Below, piece by piece: positions 31,206 to 40,982 of a stretch of 64,000 nt of DNA (within the stretch, counting starts at the first letter, position 1; each line of letters opens with the position of its first letter). A program made the translations under genes and the position numbers. Origin of the DNA: Candidatus Endolissoclinum faulkneri L2 (lineage in GTDB: Bacteria > Pseudomonadota > Alphaproteobacteria > Thalassobaculales > Thalassobaculaceae); the NCBI RefSeq assembly GCF_000319385.1, contig NC_019566.1:1-64000 (forward strand). The letters are read 5' to 3'. Below the pieces are notes generated by a model. It did not search any database. It was given only the letters and a program-made list of their open reading frames with translations, and was not told where the DNA came from.

Positions 31206-31817
31206 CTAACTTACTGTAAGTCTAAGATCAGATAGATTCAGTAGTCGAGGAAATACTGCATTGGAAACTTTACTCATAAAGTTAATGTCTTCGTCATGTA
31301 TAAGCATCTCTAGTTCATTAGCCACGGTATCAATAAGAGTAGTTAACCAAGCATTTTTTTCTGCTTTGGAAAAGTTTGACAGCACATAATTGTTAACTTT
31401 GCTCTTATCACCAGGGTGGCCAATACCAAGCCGAATTCGGCGATAGTTGTTTTTGATGTGCCGATTGATATTATTTATACCGTTATGGCCGCCGCTACTA
31501 CCTCCGCGTTTTAGTCGTATTTTGCCCGGGGATAAATCTAATTCGTCATAAAAAACTGAAATGTTCTCTGAAGGTAATTTAAATAACCTAACTGCTTCAC
31601 CAACCGAGCAACCACTCCGATTCATAAATGTCATTGGTTTTAAAATTATTATCTGTTCACCAGCAATTATACCTTCACTGGTAATACTTTTGCAATGAGT
31701 TTTCCATGAACCAAAATTATAGCGATCGAGAATCTTGTCAATTACCATAAAGCCAATGTTATGGCGATTGTATTTGAATTGTAAACCAGGATTGCCTAAA
31801 CCTACAAATAGTTTCAT
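31206..31817 (-). CDS. pth: peptidyl-tRNA hydrolase
   Basis: 203 aa from the ATG at 31817; upstream in-frame starts would add ten residues not seen in the family. Releases tRNA from prematurely dropped peptidyl-tRNA. KLFVGLGNPG with N9, the catalytic His in YNRHNIGF (H19), and YDELDLSPGKIRLKRGGSSGGHNGI are all present. No clear ribosome-binding site. It lies between rplY and ychF in the canonical order. Confidence 0.96.
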   Translation of the reverse strand: MKLFVGLGNPGLQFKYNRHNIGFMVIDKILDRYNFGSWKTHCKSITSEGIIAGEQIIILKPMTFMNRSGCSVGEAVRLFKLPSENISVFYDELDLSPGKIRLKRGGSSGGHNGINNINRHIKNNYRRIRLGIGHPGDKSKVNNYVLSNFSKAEKNAWLTTLIDTVANELEMLIHDEDINFMSKVSNAVFPRLLNLSDLRLTVS

Positions 31818-31933
31818 TATTAATACCATATTATAAATATATAGCAAATGATGCGATAAACTAAATATTTTTGTCGATCATTGATGATTACGCCATACAT
31901 CTTCAAATTTTGATGTTACTAGGATATTCTAAT

Positions 31934-32551
31934 TTAGAATTTTTCACTTTCTCCTTGAGATTCTTCTACATTAATATCAGTAAGTAAGATTGGTGGAACA
32001 ATGGTCGCAATAGTAAAGTAGCGATCGTTAATCGTATGCTTTACATTATTGGGCAAAGAAATTGAAGAAACATATATAGATTCACCGAGTTTAGCATCAC
32101 TTAAATCAATGGTAAGCTTATCTGGAATATTTTCTACTTGACAATAAACCTCAATTGAATGACGCATAACGTTTAAAACTCCACCACTTTTTACGCCTGG
32201 AGATATATTTTTATTGATAAATTCTATGGGAACTGCAACCGTTAGAACAGCAGAAGCTGAAACGCGTAAGAAATCTATATTCCATGGTAAATCGCTAACT
32301 GGATGTCTTTGCAGATCACGCGGCAAAACACGATAATTTTCTGTACCAACTTTTAAGAAAATCAAGCGTGAAAAAAAACCAGGCCTATTCAAAATTTTAT
32401 CAAGTTCTCGCCGAAGCACTTGGACTGCAATTGGAGTTTTTTTTTCACCATAAATAATAGCCGGCACAAAACCTTGACGACGTGCTGCGCGAGCTGATCC
32501 TTTACCTAATCTTTCTCGTACGCTGGCATTTAAAATAGCAACTTTGCTCAT
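31934..32551 (-). CDS. rplY: 50S ribosomal protein bL25 (long, CTC form)
   Basis: 205 aa from the ATG at 32551, which follows GAGGAAGAG as ribosome-binding site; the open frame continues 12 codons upstream but without support. The N-terminal 5S-rRNA-binding domain reads LGKGSARAARRQGFVPAIIYG and continues to RDLQRHPVSDLPWNIDFLRV. The C-terminal TL5-type domain contains IEVYCQVENIPDKLTIDLS. Second gene of the prs operon. Confidence 0.95.
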   Translation of the reverse strand: MSKVAILNASVRERLGKGSARAARRQGFVPAIIYGEKKTPIAVQVLRRELDKILNRPGFFSRLIFLKVGTENYRVLPRDLQRHPVSDLPWNIDFLRVSASAVLTVAVPIEFINKNISPGVKSGGVLNVMRHSIEVYCQVENIPDKLTIDLSDAKLGESIYVSSISLPNNVKHTINDRYFTIATIVPPILLTDINVEESQGESEKF

Positions 32552-32672
32552 TTGCTCTTCCTCTAGATAAAATAATGTATTTTCCAAATGAAGGAATCGT
32601 AAAGATTACGATTAAATCTCTAAAAAATTATTTATATAATGTCTTATAACATAAGCTGGTTAACGATTAAGT

Positions 32673-33623
32673 TCAGATAAATAGACTGGATACTGAGCGT
32701 TCTTCGCTAATACGATGGATCGCTTCACCAAGTAGTGGGGCAATTGTCAACTGCTGGATGTTGTGCGCTACTCGAATAGCTTCAGTGGCTTGTATAGAAT
32801 CTGTGGTCAGAAGAGATTTTAGTGGTGATGATGTTACGCGCGCTATAGCATCACCAGACAGAACACCATGAGTAACGTACGCGTCAACGGAAATTGCACC
32901 TTCATCTATCAGCGCTTCAGCTGCTTTGCAAAGTGTACAACCGCTATCGACGATGTCATCAACCAGCAAACAACGGCGACTATTCACTTTTCCTATAATC
33001 TGCACCACCTCAGATACGCCAGCGCGATCGCGGCGCTTATCTATAATAGCAAGATCTGCATGGATTTGTTTAGCGATTGCGCGTGCACGTACTACACCGC
33101 CAATATCTGGAGATATGACGATTAAAGGATCATCCTTTTCGTAGCGTTTCTTAATTTTATCGATAAATACCGGAGCCGCGAATAAATTGTCTGTTGGGAT
33201 ATCAAAGAAGCCCTGTATTTGTCCAGCATGTAGGTCGATAGTTAGGATCCGATCAGAACCTGCTTTAGTAATAAGATTGGCAACTAGTTTAGCGGAGATC
33301 GGTGTGCGAGAACCAGACTTTCGATCTTGACGGGCATAACCGTAATAAGGAATCACTGAAGTGATACGGCGAGCTGAGCTACGGCGCAGAGCGTCTAAAG
33401 TAACTAACAATTCCATTAAGTTATCATTAGCTGGATAGCTAGTAGATTGTACTACAAAAACATCTTTACCGCGTATATTTTCTTGAATTTCAACAAAAAC
33501 TTCCATATCGGAGAAGCGTAATATGTTGGCTTTAGTCAAAGGTAAATTTAAATAAACAGAAATTGCTTCAGCCAATGGTAGATTAGAGTTGCAGGATAAT
33601 ATTTTTATAGAAGATTTGGACAT
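32673..33623 (-). CDS. prs: ribose-phosphate pyrophosphokinase (PRPP synthase)
   Basis: 316 aa from the ATG at 33623; a TTG four codons upstream is in frame. Makes PRPP for nucleotide, histidine and tryptophan synthesis. [20 protein letters not shown], the metal-binding [11 protein letters not shown], and the PRPP loop [10 protein letters not shown] are intact. First gene of the four-gene operon, 121 bases ahead of rplY. Confidence 0.97.
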   Translation of the reverse strand: MSKSSIKILSCNSNLPLAEAISVYLNLPLTKANILRFSDMEVFVEIQENIRGKDVFVVQSTSYPANDNLMELLVTLDALRRSSARRITSVIPYYGYARQDRKSGSRTPISAKLVANLITKAGSDRILTIDLHAGQIQGFFDIPTDNLFAAPVFIDKIKKRYEKDDPLIVISPDIGGVVRARAIAKQIHADLAIIDKRRDRAGVSEVVQIIGKVNSRRCLLVDDIVDSGCTLCKAAEALIDEGAISVDAYVTHGVLSGDAIARVTSSPLKSLLTTDSIQATEAIRVAHNIQQLTIAPLLGEAIHRISEERSVSSLFI

Positions 33624-34286
33624 AAAATCACCCAAAAAAAATAATAAAAAGATAAAATCTAGCTAAAATAGTAGTATGTAATAATTTTTTATTATTTTAA
33701 ATTAGAAATTTTAACACAATACTTTATTACTACTAAACTAGCTCTTAATTTATTTAAGATTATATTGGCTTTATTCATAATCTTTATTTTAAATATAATG
33801 CTGCTAATATTTACGAATTATGCTTACTATTAGTTTTTAGTCTGCTGTATCCAGGTATCCAAAATTTTCAAATGCTAGAGCTAAAATACCATTAATTCCC
33901 ATATTGCTAAACATTCCTCAATTAACAAAAAAGTTTTTATTTAATATTTTAAAGTAAGCATAAATTTCTTTCACTTGTGAAGGTATAGTTATATGTTAGT
34001 TTAATTTAAATAGCTCAATATATCAGCGCTAATATAGAACTTAGCACTACCGGCATATTAAATTTTGTAATAAATAATATCCAGTGTAATGACTAATAGT
34101 TTGACTGCATGCATCAATAATTTAGATCTAATTTATTCCTATAATAGATTACCTTATTATTTGTCATTTTCCCCAAATAATACGATAGACAAAATCATTG
34201 CTAATCTTTCTTGCAGAAAATCAAATTTTCTTTTCGCAAAAAGAAGAATTTTTTGTTTGCTAAAATTTTTAATATAAAAAACTATA
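33624..34286. other. spacer
   Basis: 663 bases between proC and prs, both on the minus strand. A 62-codon frame at 34089-34277 has low-complexity, Asn/Phe-rich sequence and no ribosome-binding site, so it is not called. Nothing else seen. Confidence 0.5.
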
Positions 34287-35126
34287 CTAACAAGTAAGAG
34301 CTTTTGAACGTTCAGTAGCTGCAGCAAGAGCAGCATTAAATATTGGCTGAATACCAGTATGATCGTCCATTAGTACTTTTAACGCCTCTGCTGTCGTGCC
34401 GCCTTGACTAGTGACGTTAAGACGAAGTTGTGAAACTTCTTGAGATGGATATCGTGTTAATAGCTCACAAGAACCAATAACTGTCGTGCGTGCTAATTTC
34501 ATAGCTACTTTTTCTGGTAAACCTGATTTTATACCAGCTTTTGCAAGGGTTTCGATTAACAAAAAGACATAGGCCGGTCCACCGCCTGACAGAGCAGTGA
34601 CAGCATTAATCTGCTCTTCGTTATCAACTTCGATCGCTTCACCAATGGTTTCAAGTAATTGGTGAATGTGAATTTTTTGATCACCTACCACATTACAATT
34701 AGCAAAATAAGCTGTTATTCCATGCCCAACAGCAGAAGCAATATTTGGCATGGCACGCACAATCGGTACAGTATTGCCAAGCTTGTTTTCGAAATAACTA
34801 ATAGTGCTACTGGCTGCTATGGAAAGAAAACAGGTTCCGAAATGACTAAACCTAGACACTGATACGATTGCTTTATTCATCATTTGTGGTTTCACAGCTA
34901 TGACCACAATAATGGGGACAAGATGTTGAGGCATTGCTTCAACTTGATCATAAATTTTTACGCCATACTGCTGAGATATAGCCTTCGTATTCTGAATATT
35001 AGGATCAACAATATGAATACTGTCAGCTTCTAAACCATTTTCTAGCCAACCAATCACCAATGCTTTTCCTATTTTGCCACAGCCAATGAGCAATAATGGA
35101 TTAAATATTTTATTTAGTGAATACAT
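34287..35126 (-). CDS. proC: pyrroline-5-carboxylate reductase
   Basis: 279 aa. Reduces pyrroline-5-carboxylate to proline with NAD(P)H. N-terminal Rossmann motif LIGCGKIGKAL, then IAVKPQ, the conserved MPNIASAVGHGITAY, and the C-terminal dimer and substrate block ALSGGGPAYVFLLIETLA with SQGGTTAEAL. All blocks are intact. Alone between spacers. Confidence 0.96.
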   Translation of the reverse strand: MYSLNKIFNPLLLIGCGKIGKALVIGWLENGLEADSIHIVDPNIQNTKAISQQYGVKIYDQVEAMPQHLVPIIVVIAVKPQMMNKAIVSVSRFSHFGTCFLSIAASSTISYFENKLGNTVPIVRAMPNIASAVGHGITAYFANCNVVGDQKIHIHQLLETIGEAIEVDNEEQINAVTALSGGGPAYVFLLIETLAKAGIKSGLPEKVAMKLARTTVIGSCELLTRYPSQEVSQLRLNVTSQGGTTAEALKVLMDDHTGIQPIFNAALAAATERSKALTC

Positions 35127-36046
35127 GGATGAAACTGTTATGTGACAAACTGAATATATATTGAGTAATAAATATATGAAGTATGAGTTTAATTTGATTA
35201 AAATTAATAAATTTGACTATCGACTCCTGTTTTATTATTATTTCATAAGATGCGTAATTTCTACGCTAAACTGTATAGATAGTTTAATTAATAAAATTAT
35301 AAATTTAGTATCAAGATAAAACCTTACAGATAAAGAATTATAATTCTTTTATATCAGATTAACAATCCATTTTTTTTAGAATAAATTGCTGATTTATTCT
35401 TTTTTAAGAAAAGAGTCAATGATATTACAAATGAGAAAAATTTCTAAATCTTAATGTAATGTAGTCAAAAAAAATCCTCAGTTGATTTAACTCTGATTTT
35501 TGACAAAAAAACGATAGCGCCTGTGTTTCAATAAAAAAAAAGATCGTAAAATTATTTAAAGATGAATGTTAATATAAAGTATTGATTTAGGCTCAATAAA
35601 TTATTTCTTGTATCATGCGGTTTTAATATTTCGAATGAACTAGTAGTTTCAATTATTGCTTAATACTTTAAGCAATAATGCTTTAATTATAATTAGTAGT
35701 TTAAGATGAGTTAGTTATTTATAGCTAAGACAATGATTTAATTGGAATAAGCTCATAAGCTTAATTAACTTCTACTATGGCGTTAAAGGTGTGATTTCAG
35801 ATTGTGCATGAACAGAAGAAAGAAATTAGGAAAAAATTATTAACTGGTTTATAATGTAAAAATTATTATATTGAATATTGATGCCAATGATTTTTCCATA
35901 ACATTGTGCATGTAGTCTTGTTTCAATAGATAATAATGAACAGCAATTTAGTCATCGCATAGCAGTAAGATTATTGCTAGTTAGCTGTAAGCCATAATTG
36001 CATTTTAAACTGATGGCTATTTTAACATTAAGATAAAATCTTCTTT
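35127..36046. other. spacer between divergent proC and rarA
   Basis: 920 bases without a recognisable gene. Holds an 18-base perfect palindrome at 35332-35349 (AAAGAATTA arm) and a 12-bp hairpin at 35652-35679. Confidence 0.5.
35652..35679. repeat. 12-bp perfect inverted repeat
   Basis: Arms ATTATTGCTTAA (35652-35663) and complement (35668-35679), loop TACT. In the spacer upstream of rarA, about 370 bases from its start. Confidence 0.8.
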
Positions 36047-37348
36047 ATGGACCTCTTTAAAAATCAATTTATTTGTTCGCTTGCTGATCGATTGCGGCCA
36101 AAACAACTAGATGAAGTGGTTGGTCAGGATCATCTACTGGGTCAATCAGGTCTAATTAGCAGCATGTTAGCTAAAAGGCGGTTGGCATCAATGATTATGT
36201 GGGGGCCGCCAGGATGTGGAAAAACGACAATTGGTTTGTTACTTTCGAAAAAAGTTGGATTGGAATTTATGTCACTATCAGCTGTGTTTTCTGGTATTTC
36301 CGACATAAAGAAAGTGTTTGCGAAGTCTCGAGTATTGCATGCTGTTGGCAACAAAGGCATTTTACTATTTATTGATGAAATTCATCGCTTTAATAGAGTT
36401 CAGCAGGACTCTTTACTTCCCGTAATAGAAGATGGTAGAGTGATCCTAGTTGGGGCTACAACAGAAAACCCTAGTTTTGAACTTAGTGCATCGCTTCTTT
36501 CTCGTGTTCAAATTTTTGTACTTCGTCGACTTGATGACACAGCTTTAGATCTACTGCTCAGCCGTGCTATTGAAAAGGAGGGAAGGGAACTACCTGTAAC
36601 TGAGGATGGTAAAGCTACTTTACGAGAGATCGCTGATGGTGATGGACGTTGTTTATTGAAGATGGCCGAGGAAGTATTTGATCTTTCTCCGAATCAACCC
36701 CTAGATTCCTCTGGAATTATATCAAGAATGCAATCTCATGCTGCAACTAATTATAAAAAAAATCGAGAAGAAAAGTACAATTTAATCAGCGCGTTGCATA
36801 AGTCAATGCGTGGATCAGATCCAGATGCGGCATTGTATTGGTTAGCACGTATGCTTAATAGCGGTAAGGATCCAACATATATTTTACGTAGACTTACTCG
36901 CTTCGCTGTGGAGGATGTCGGTATGGCTGATCCTACAGCTATTACCACTGCTATTGCTTGTTGGGAAGCGTATAAGCGACTTGGCTCTCCAGAAGGAGAC
37001 TTAGTGATTAGTTATCTTGTTATACATCTTGCGACCGCAAATAAATCAAATGCTACGTATAAAGCTCACGAAGCTGCTAAGCATTTGGCAAAAAAAACAC
37101 ATTCGCTAATGCCTCCAAACCATCTTCTTAATTCACCTACCAGGTCAATGGAAAAATTATCGTATGGATTAGATTATTCTTATCATGATGAAATAGATAA
37201 TTCCTTTTCTGGTCAAAATTTCTTTCCAGATAGAATGGTTCGCCAGCGTTTCTATAATCCCGTAAAAGTTGGCTTTGAGCTAGAGATTAGTAATAGACTA
37301 GCTTATTTTGATAGCCTGCGTTGCAAGCGTCGGAACGAGCGAACTTAA
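36047..37348 (+). CDS. rarA: replication-associated recombination protein RarA (MgsA), AAA+ ATPase
   Basis: 433 aa, full length. AAA+ clamp-loader relative that acts at stalled forks. Walker A GPPGCGKTT at residues 53-61, Walker B FIDEIHRF around 109-115, sensor 1 VGATTENPSFE, and the C-terminal MgsA tetramerisation region including GSDPDAALYWLARML and NSPTRSMEKLSYG. Its retention is notable beside the many palindromes, but no causal link can be read from sequence. The RluC-family gene follows; crcB, which I recall between them in relatives, is absent. Confidence 0.95.
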   Translation: MDLFKNQFICSLADRLRPKQLDEVVGQDHLLGQSGLISSMLAKRRLASMIMWGPPGCGKTTIGLLLSKKVGLEFMSLSAVFSGISDIKKVFAKSRVLHAVGNKGILLFIDEIHRFNRVQQDSLLPVIEDGRVILVGATTENPSFELSASLLSRVQIFVLRRLDDTALDLLLSRAIEKEGRELPVTEDGKATLREIADGDGRCLLKMAEEVFDLSPNQPLDSSGIISRMQSHAATNYKKNREEKYNLISALHKSMRGSDPDAALYWLARMLNSGKDPTYILRRLTRFAVEDVGMADPTAITTAIACWEAYKRLGSPEGDLVISYLVIHLATANKSNATYKAHEAAKHLAKKTHSLMPPNHLLNSPTRSMEKLSYGLDYSYHDEIDNSFSGQNFFPDRMVRQRFYNPVKVGFELEISNRLAYFDSLRCKRRNERT

Positions 37349-37972
37349 GACCATGTTAATTTAAACAAATAACTATAAAACTATTGCCTGACCTTAGAGG
37401 AGTTTTCCACAATAGGTTAATTAAGACTTGAATTTTAGCAGCGAGCAAAGCATTAGCGCAAGATAAGTTTACAAATAATGGTTGATCTTAAAATTGTTTA
37501 GCGCTTTTAGGGGAAATAGGTCTCTGTCAATGCTCTATTATATATTTAAGTTTTCTGATTAACTTTATAGATTAATTGTTTTTTCCGATTAATTAAAATT
37601 TAGTGTTTTGATTTCTTCAAATAAGTTAGCTATCCTCGTTAAATTTTTAATACTACATGATATTATTCCAGCACCAGTTATTCTTAAAGCGTTAAGTTAT
37701 GTAAAATAAATATAAGATGATATTTTAGGTAATTACGGTAAAGTGTTATTGTATATTAACAAACAAGATAAGTAAAATTACTTGTGCTTATAATAACTAA
37801 AATAGATTATTCACTAGCAGTAAATAATCTATTTTAGTTATTATAACTTTATGTGTGATTGTCTATAACAATAAGCATTTTTTGGTAAGGAGTTTGGTAT
37901 AATGTATGATCCCTTTTTACACCTTTGATAAATTTACTTTTTAAGTTAATCATCACAAAGCAAATTATTTTT
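37349..37972. other. spacer between rarA and rluC
   Basis: 624 bases. No gene recognised, including no CrcB-like membrane frame. Contains the 24-bp inverted repeat at 37788-37846. Confidence 0.5.
37788..37846. repeat. 24-bp perfect inverted repeat
   Basis: Arms 37788-37811 and 37823-37846, centred on AATAACTAAAATAGATT and its complement; loop of 11 bases. It lies 126 bases upstream of the rluC start. No GC-rich stem and no clear T-run, so it is not a standard terminator. Confidence 0.9.
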
Positions 37973-38971
37973 ATGAGTGGGTATGTAAAAAGTCGTATAG
38001 TAGCTATTGATGAAGTCGGTCAGCGATTAGATCATTGGTTTAATAAGCATTTCCCTGCTATTAGACATGGTCAAATTTCTAAACTATTACGTACAGGTCA
38101 AGTTCGTGTTGATGGTAAGCGCGTTAAAATAAACTGTCGTTTGATATTGGGCCAAACAATACGTGTACCACCATTATGTAATAATTTAATATACAAAAAT
38201 AATTTTATTAAATCATATCAACAGGATACTAAAACTGGAAATAAACTAATTAAATCGATCTTGTATCGTGATAAAGAAATAATTGTAATCAATAAACCAG
38301 CCGGGCTTGCAGTACAGGGTGGCTCAGGACTAACTAAGCATGTAGATGGAGCACTTGATAGTCTTCGTTTCGAAGCAAGCGAAAGGCCACGGCTAGTTCA
38401 TCGTTTAGATAAGCACACCTCAGGTGTGCTTATCTTGGCTCGTCAACAAAGCTCCGCTAGAAGATTAATCAATGCTTTTCGTGCTAAATCAGCGGTAAAA
38501 ATTTATTTAGCCTTAGTGATCGGAGAACCCAAGCCTGCAATTGGTCAAATTAATTTACCTATTGCTAAAGTAGCAAACAAAGTGAGTGAGAAGATGATGG
38601 TAGATTACGAAAATGGAAAACACGCCCTTACTCGTTATTCTACTTTAGAAAAATTAAGTTGCCATATAACTCTTGTTGCTCTTTTTCCTGTCACAGGTCG
38701 TACCCATCAGCTTAGAGTGCATATGGCAGGCATAGGTACACCAATTCTTGGAGACAGTAAGTATGGAGGTGTAAAAGCTTTCTTGAAAGGTCAATTGGTG
38801 AGTAAAAATATGCATTTGCATGCCTGTGCTATTCGTATTCCAAGTTATAGCGGAGATGATTTAGAAGTAACTGCTCCTTTGAGAGATCATATGATTAAGT
38901 CTTTTCGCTTTTTTGGGGTAAAACCAGAGAGGTATGAATTACCATTCAGGTTTTTTGATCATATAAGTTAA
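37973..38971 (+). CDS. rluC: 23S rRNA pseudouridine synthase, RluC/RluD family
   Basis: 332 aa from the ATG at 37973; an upstream TTG at 37925 is in frame but adds a sequence unlike the family. N-terminal S4 RNA-binding domain (SKLLRTGQVRVDGKRVK), then the RluA-type catalytic domain: NKPAGLAVQGG, HRLDKHTSGVLILAR with catalytic D146, and GRTHQLRVHMAGIGTPILGD. The residue after Lys in the motif is His (H148), where Asp, Asn or similar is common. This codon lies in a perfect palindrome at 38407-38435. RluC versus RluD is not certain. Confidence 0.92.
   Translation: MSGYVKSRIVAIDEVGQRLDHWFNKHFPAIRHGQISKLLRTGQVRVDGKRVKINCRLILGQTIRVPPLCNNLIYKNNFIKSYQQDTKTGNKLIKSILYRDKEIIVINKPAGLAVQGGSGLTKHVDGALDSLRFEASERPRLVHRLDKHTSGVLILARQQSSARRLINAFRAKSAVKIYLALVIGEPKPAIGQINLPIAKVANKVSEKMMVDYENGKHALTRYSTLEKLSCHITLVALFPVTGRTHQLRVHMAGIGTPILGDSKYGGVKAFLKGQLVSKNMHLHACAIRIPSYSGDDLEVTAPLRDHMIKSFRFFGVKPERYELPFRFFDHIS
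38407..38435. repeat. 14-bp palindrome inside the rluC catalytic motif
   Basis: Arms 38407-38420 (AGATAAGCACACCT) and 38422-38435 with a single central base. It covers the codons for DKHTSGVLIL, directly at the catalytic Asp. Confidence 0.9.
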
Positions 38972-39352
38972 TTTTAGCAACATTGGGTAAAAATATTCTT
39001 ACACTAATTAATTAATACAATTAGTTATTTTAATTAGTGTATGAAGGTGTTATTTATTTGACTTAATAGAAAATGACAACAAAGGATCGGACGTATTGTT
39101 GTGCTAGTAAATGAATAGATTTTGTTTATCTAGATTAGTAGAGACTGTGATCATTAATCAATGATCATCTGAGCGAATATTAAAACTAGGAATTTAATAA
39201 TACCTTTGTTTTTTCTTTGGTAAAGGGCTGTATAAATTATTACAATTTAGATCGGTTACTTTGTAAAAAAACTTAAATTAGTGAATAACTAATTTAAGTT
39301 TTTTGTTCTTGATATAATTAACAAAATAAAAATTTATATTCGTGGAGCTAAC
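38972..39352. other. spacer upstream of pdxJ
   Basis: 381 bases. Holds a 12-bp inverted repeat with an 18-base loop (39000-39011 and 39030-39041, TACACTAATTAA arm), which may end rluC transcription, and the 17-bp hairpin at 39266-39304. Confidence 0.55.
39266..39304 (+). terminator. 17-bp hairpin with T-rich foot, terminator or attenuator candidate
   Basis: Arms 39266-39282 (AAAAAACTTAAATTAGT) and 39288-39304, loop GAATA. The right arm ends in six T. It ends 48 bases before the pdxJ ATG, so it is either the rluC terminator at a distance or a leader hairpin of pdxJ. The stem is almost free of GC, which makes it weak. Confidence 0.5.
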
Positions 39353-40099
39353 ATGATTGCACTTAGTGTTAACCTTAACAAGGTAGCTACCCTTCGTAAT
39401 ACTCGCACATATAATTACCCATCCGTAGTGCGTGCGGCTCGTACAGTTCTAGATGCGGGAGCCGCTGGGATTACTATCCATCCACGGCCTGATGCACGCC
39501 ACATTCTTGAGGAAGATGTGCTAGATTTGGCTGAATTAATGAAAGAACCATCATACAGTAAAAGGGAGTTTAACATAGAGGGATATCCAGATGCGCGTTT
39601 TTTAGCTCTTGTTAAACGAATTAAACCAAATCAAGTCACTTTGGTACCTGATACGCCTAGTCAATTAACATCAGACCATGGTTGGAATTTACTAGATCAA
39701 AATAGCTTTCTCTTTCCTATAGTAGCTGAACTAAAAAGTATAGGCTGCCGGGTTTCACTATTTTCTGACGCTGAGCCAGATTTTATTGAGGAAATAGCTA
39801 AGATAGGTTCCGATCGGATCGAAATTTATACTGGTTATTATTTTAATACATTCGATACACCGCAAAATGCATTAGTTCTTAAGAAAATTGCCGATACTGC
39901 CAAAGCTGCACGTAATTTTGGTCTTGGTATTAATGCGGGACATGATTTAACACTAAAAAATTTGCCTACTTTAGTAAAGTCAATACCATGGATAGATGAA
40001 GTTTCTATAGGCCACCATTTTATTGGTGAAGCATTATGGATGGGTCTAGAAGAGGCTGTATGGGCTTACAATGCTAAACTTGTATTAAAAGGTACATAG
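39353..40099 (+). CDS. pdxJ: pyridoxine 5'-phosphate synthase
   Basis: 248 aa. TIM-barrel enzyme that condenses 1-deoxyxylulose 5-phosphate with aminoacetone phosphate derivative to pyridoxine phosphate. Visible blocks: SVNLNKVATLRNTR at the start, GAAGITIHPRPDARHI, FNIEGYP, TLVPDTPSQLTSDHGW, EIYTGYY, and GINAGHDLTLKNL near the C-terminus. GGAG seven bases before the ATG. acpS, usually next in alphaproteobacteria, is not there. It supplies PLP for gcvP and lysA. Confidence 0.97.
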   Translation: MIALSVNLNKVATLRNTRTYNYPSVVRAARTVLDAGAAGITIHPRPDARHILEEDVLDLAELMKEPSYSKREFNIEGYPDARFLALVKRIKPNQVTLVPDTPSQLTSDHGWNLLDQNSFLFPIVAELKSIGCRVSLFSDAEPDFIEEIAKIGSDRIEIYTGYYFNTFDTPQNALVLKKIADTAKAARNFGLGINAGHDLTLKNLPTLVKSIPWIDEVSIGHHFIGEALWMGLEEAVWAYNAKLVLKGT

Positions 40100-40982
40100 T
40101 ATAAATACATTAGCATTACGTTAAATAGGATATGAAATCAATTATTTATTTATTTAACAAGTATCATGAAATTTATTTTAATTTCTTGTCAATATCGCTT
40201 TAAGCCAATAGTTGTAAATTTAAAAGAATGCTTGAATTTGCACATGTTTTATTTACTTTAGATTAATTTGCTTTGTAGTTTAAATACACATGATTACTTA
40301 AAAAAGTAATAGTAAAATTACTACAATGACTAACTTTCCACTAACGAAATTACATTACTTCATACTGCTTTGTAGCAGTAATTAAATTTTATAAATTAAA
40401 ATAATAAGTAATTTTTGTTACTAATTGTGACCATTACTAATTTAATCGACAACTGAAGGGATAGTGTTGATTTTTATCACTTTTCTAGAAAAAAGAATGC
40501 TGCAATCGAAAATAACAGTAAATGCTTTATTGCCTACATAAGCATCACAATGCTAATGGATAAATACAAACAGCAAATTAATTAATTTTAGTATTATATA
40601 ATAACAAAGATAAATAATGTATAATGTAAAGATGATTATTGTTGTTCAATGTGCTGGTTTGTTTTTTTTGTTAGAGTGTAACAGTACATAGTAAATTTCC
40701 GCATATTATGAACTATATTTGTTTGCCGCACTAACTAAATTTTTTAAAATTAAAATCCTTAGTAGTTACATTTTAGATAGTGCTATGTTACTGAATATGG
40801 TTGTTAGTGAGAACTGAGGTCACCTTAATAACATTATATTTTAGGCATTGCCCAAACGAATGAGATTACATAACTAGCAATAAAAGTTTCTACTAGTGGT
40901 TGTGAGATTAAAGCTAATCAAGGTTAAAAAATTGTTATGGATAAATCATATATGTTTTTTTATTTTATCTAGCATTTCTCCT
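40100..40982. other. spacer between convergent pdxJ and flavin-reductase-like gene
   Basis: 883 bases. No AcpS-like frame, no RNA gene. Only short inverted repeats, such as ACTGCT/AGCAGT near 40365-40380. Confidence 0.5.

Noticed and set aside
34089-34277. 62-codon frame downstream of prs
   Set aside because: No ribosome-binding site and unremarkable translation; expected by chance in a spacer of this size.
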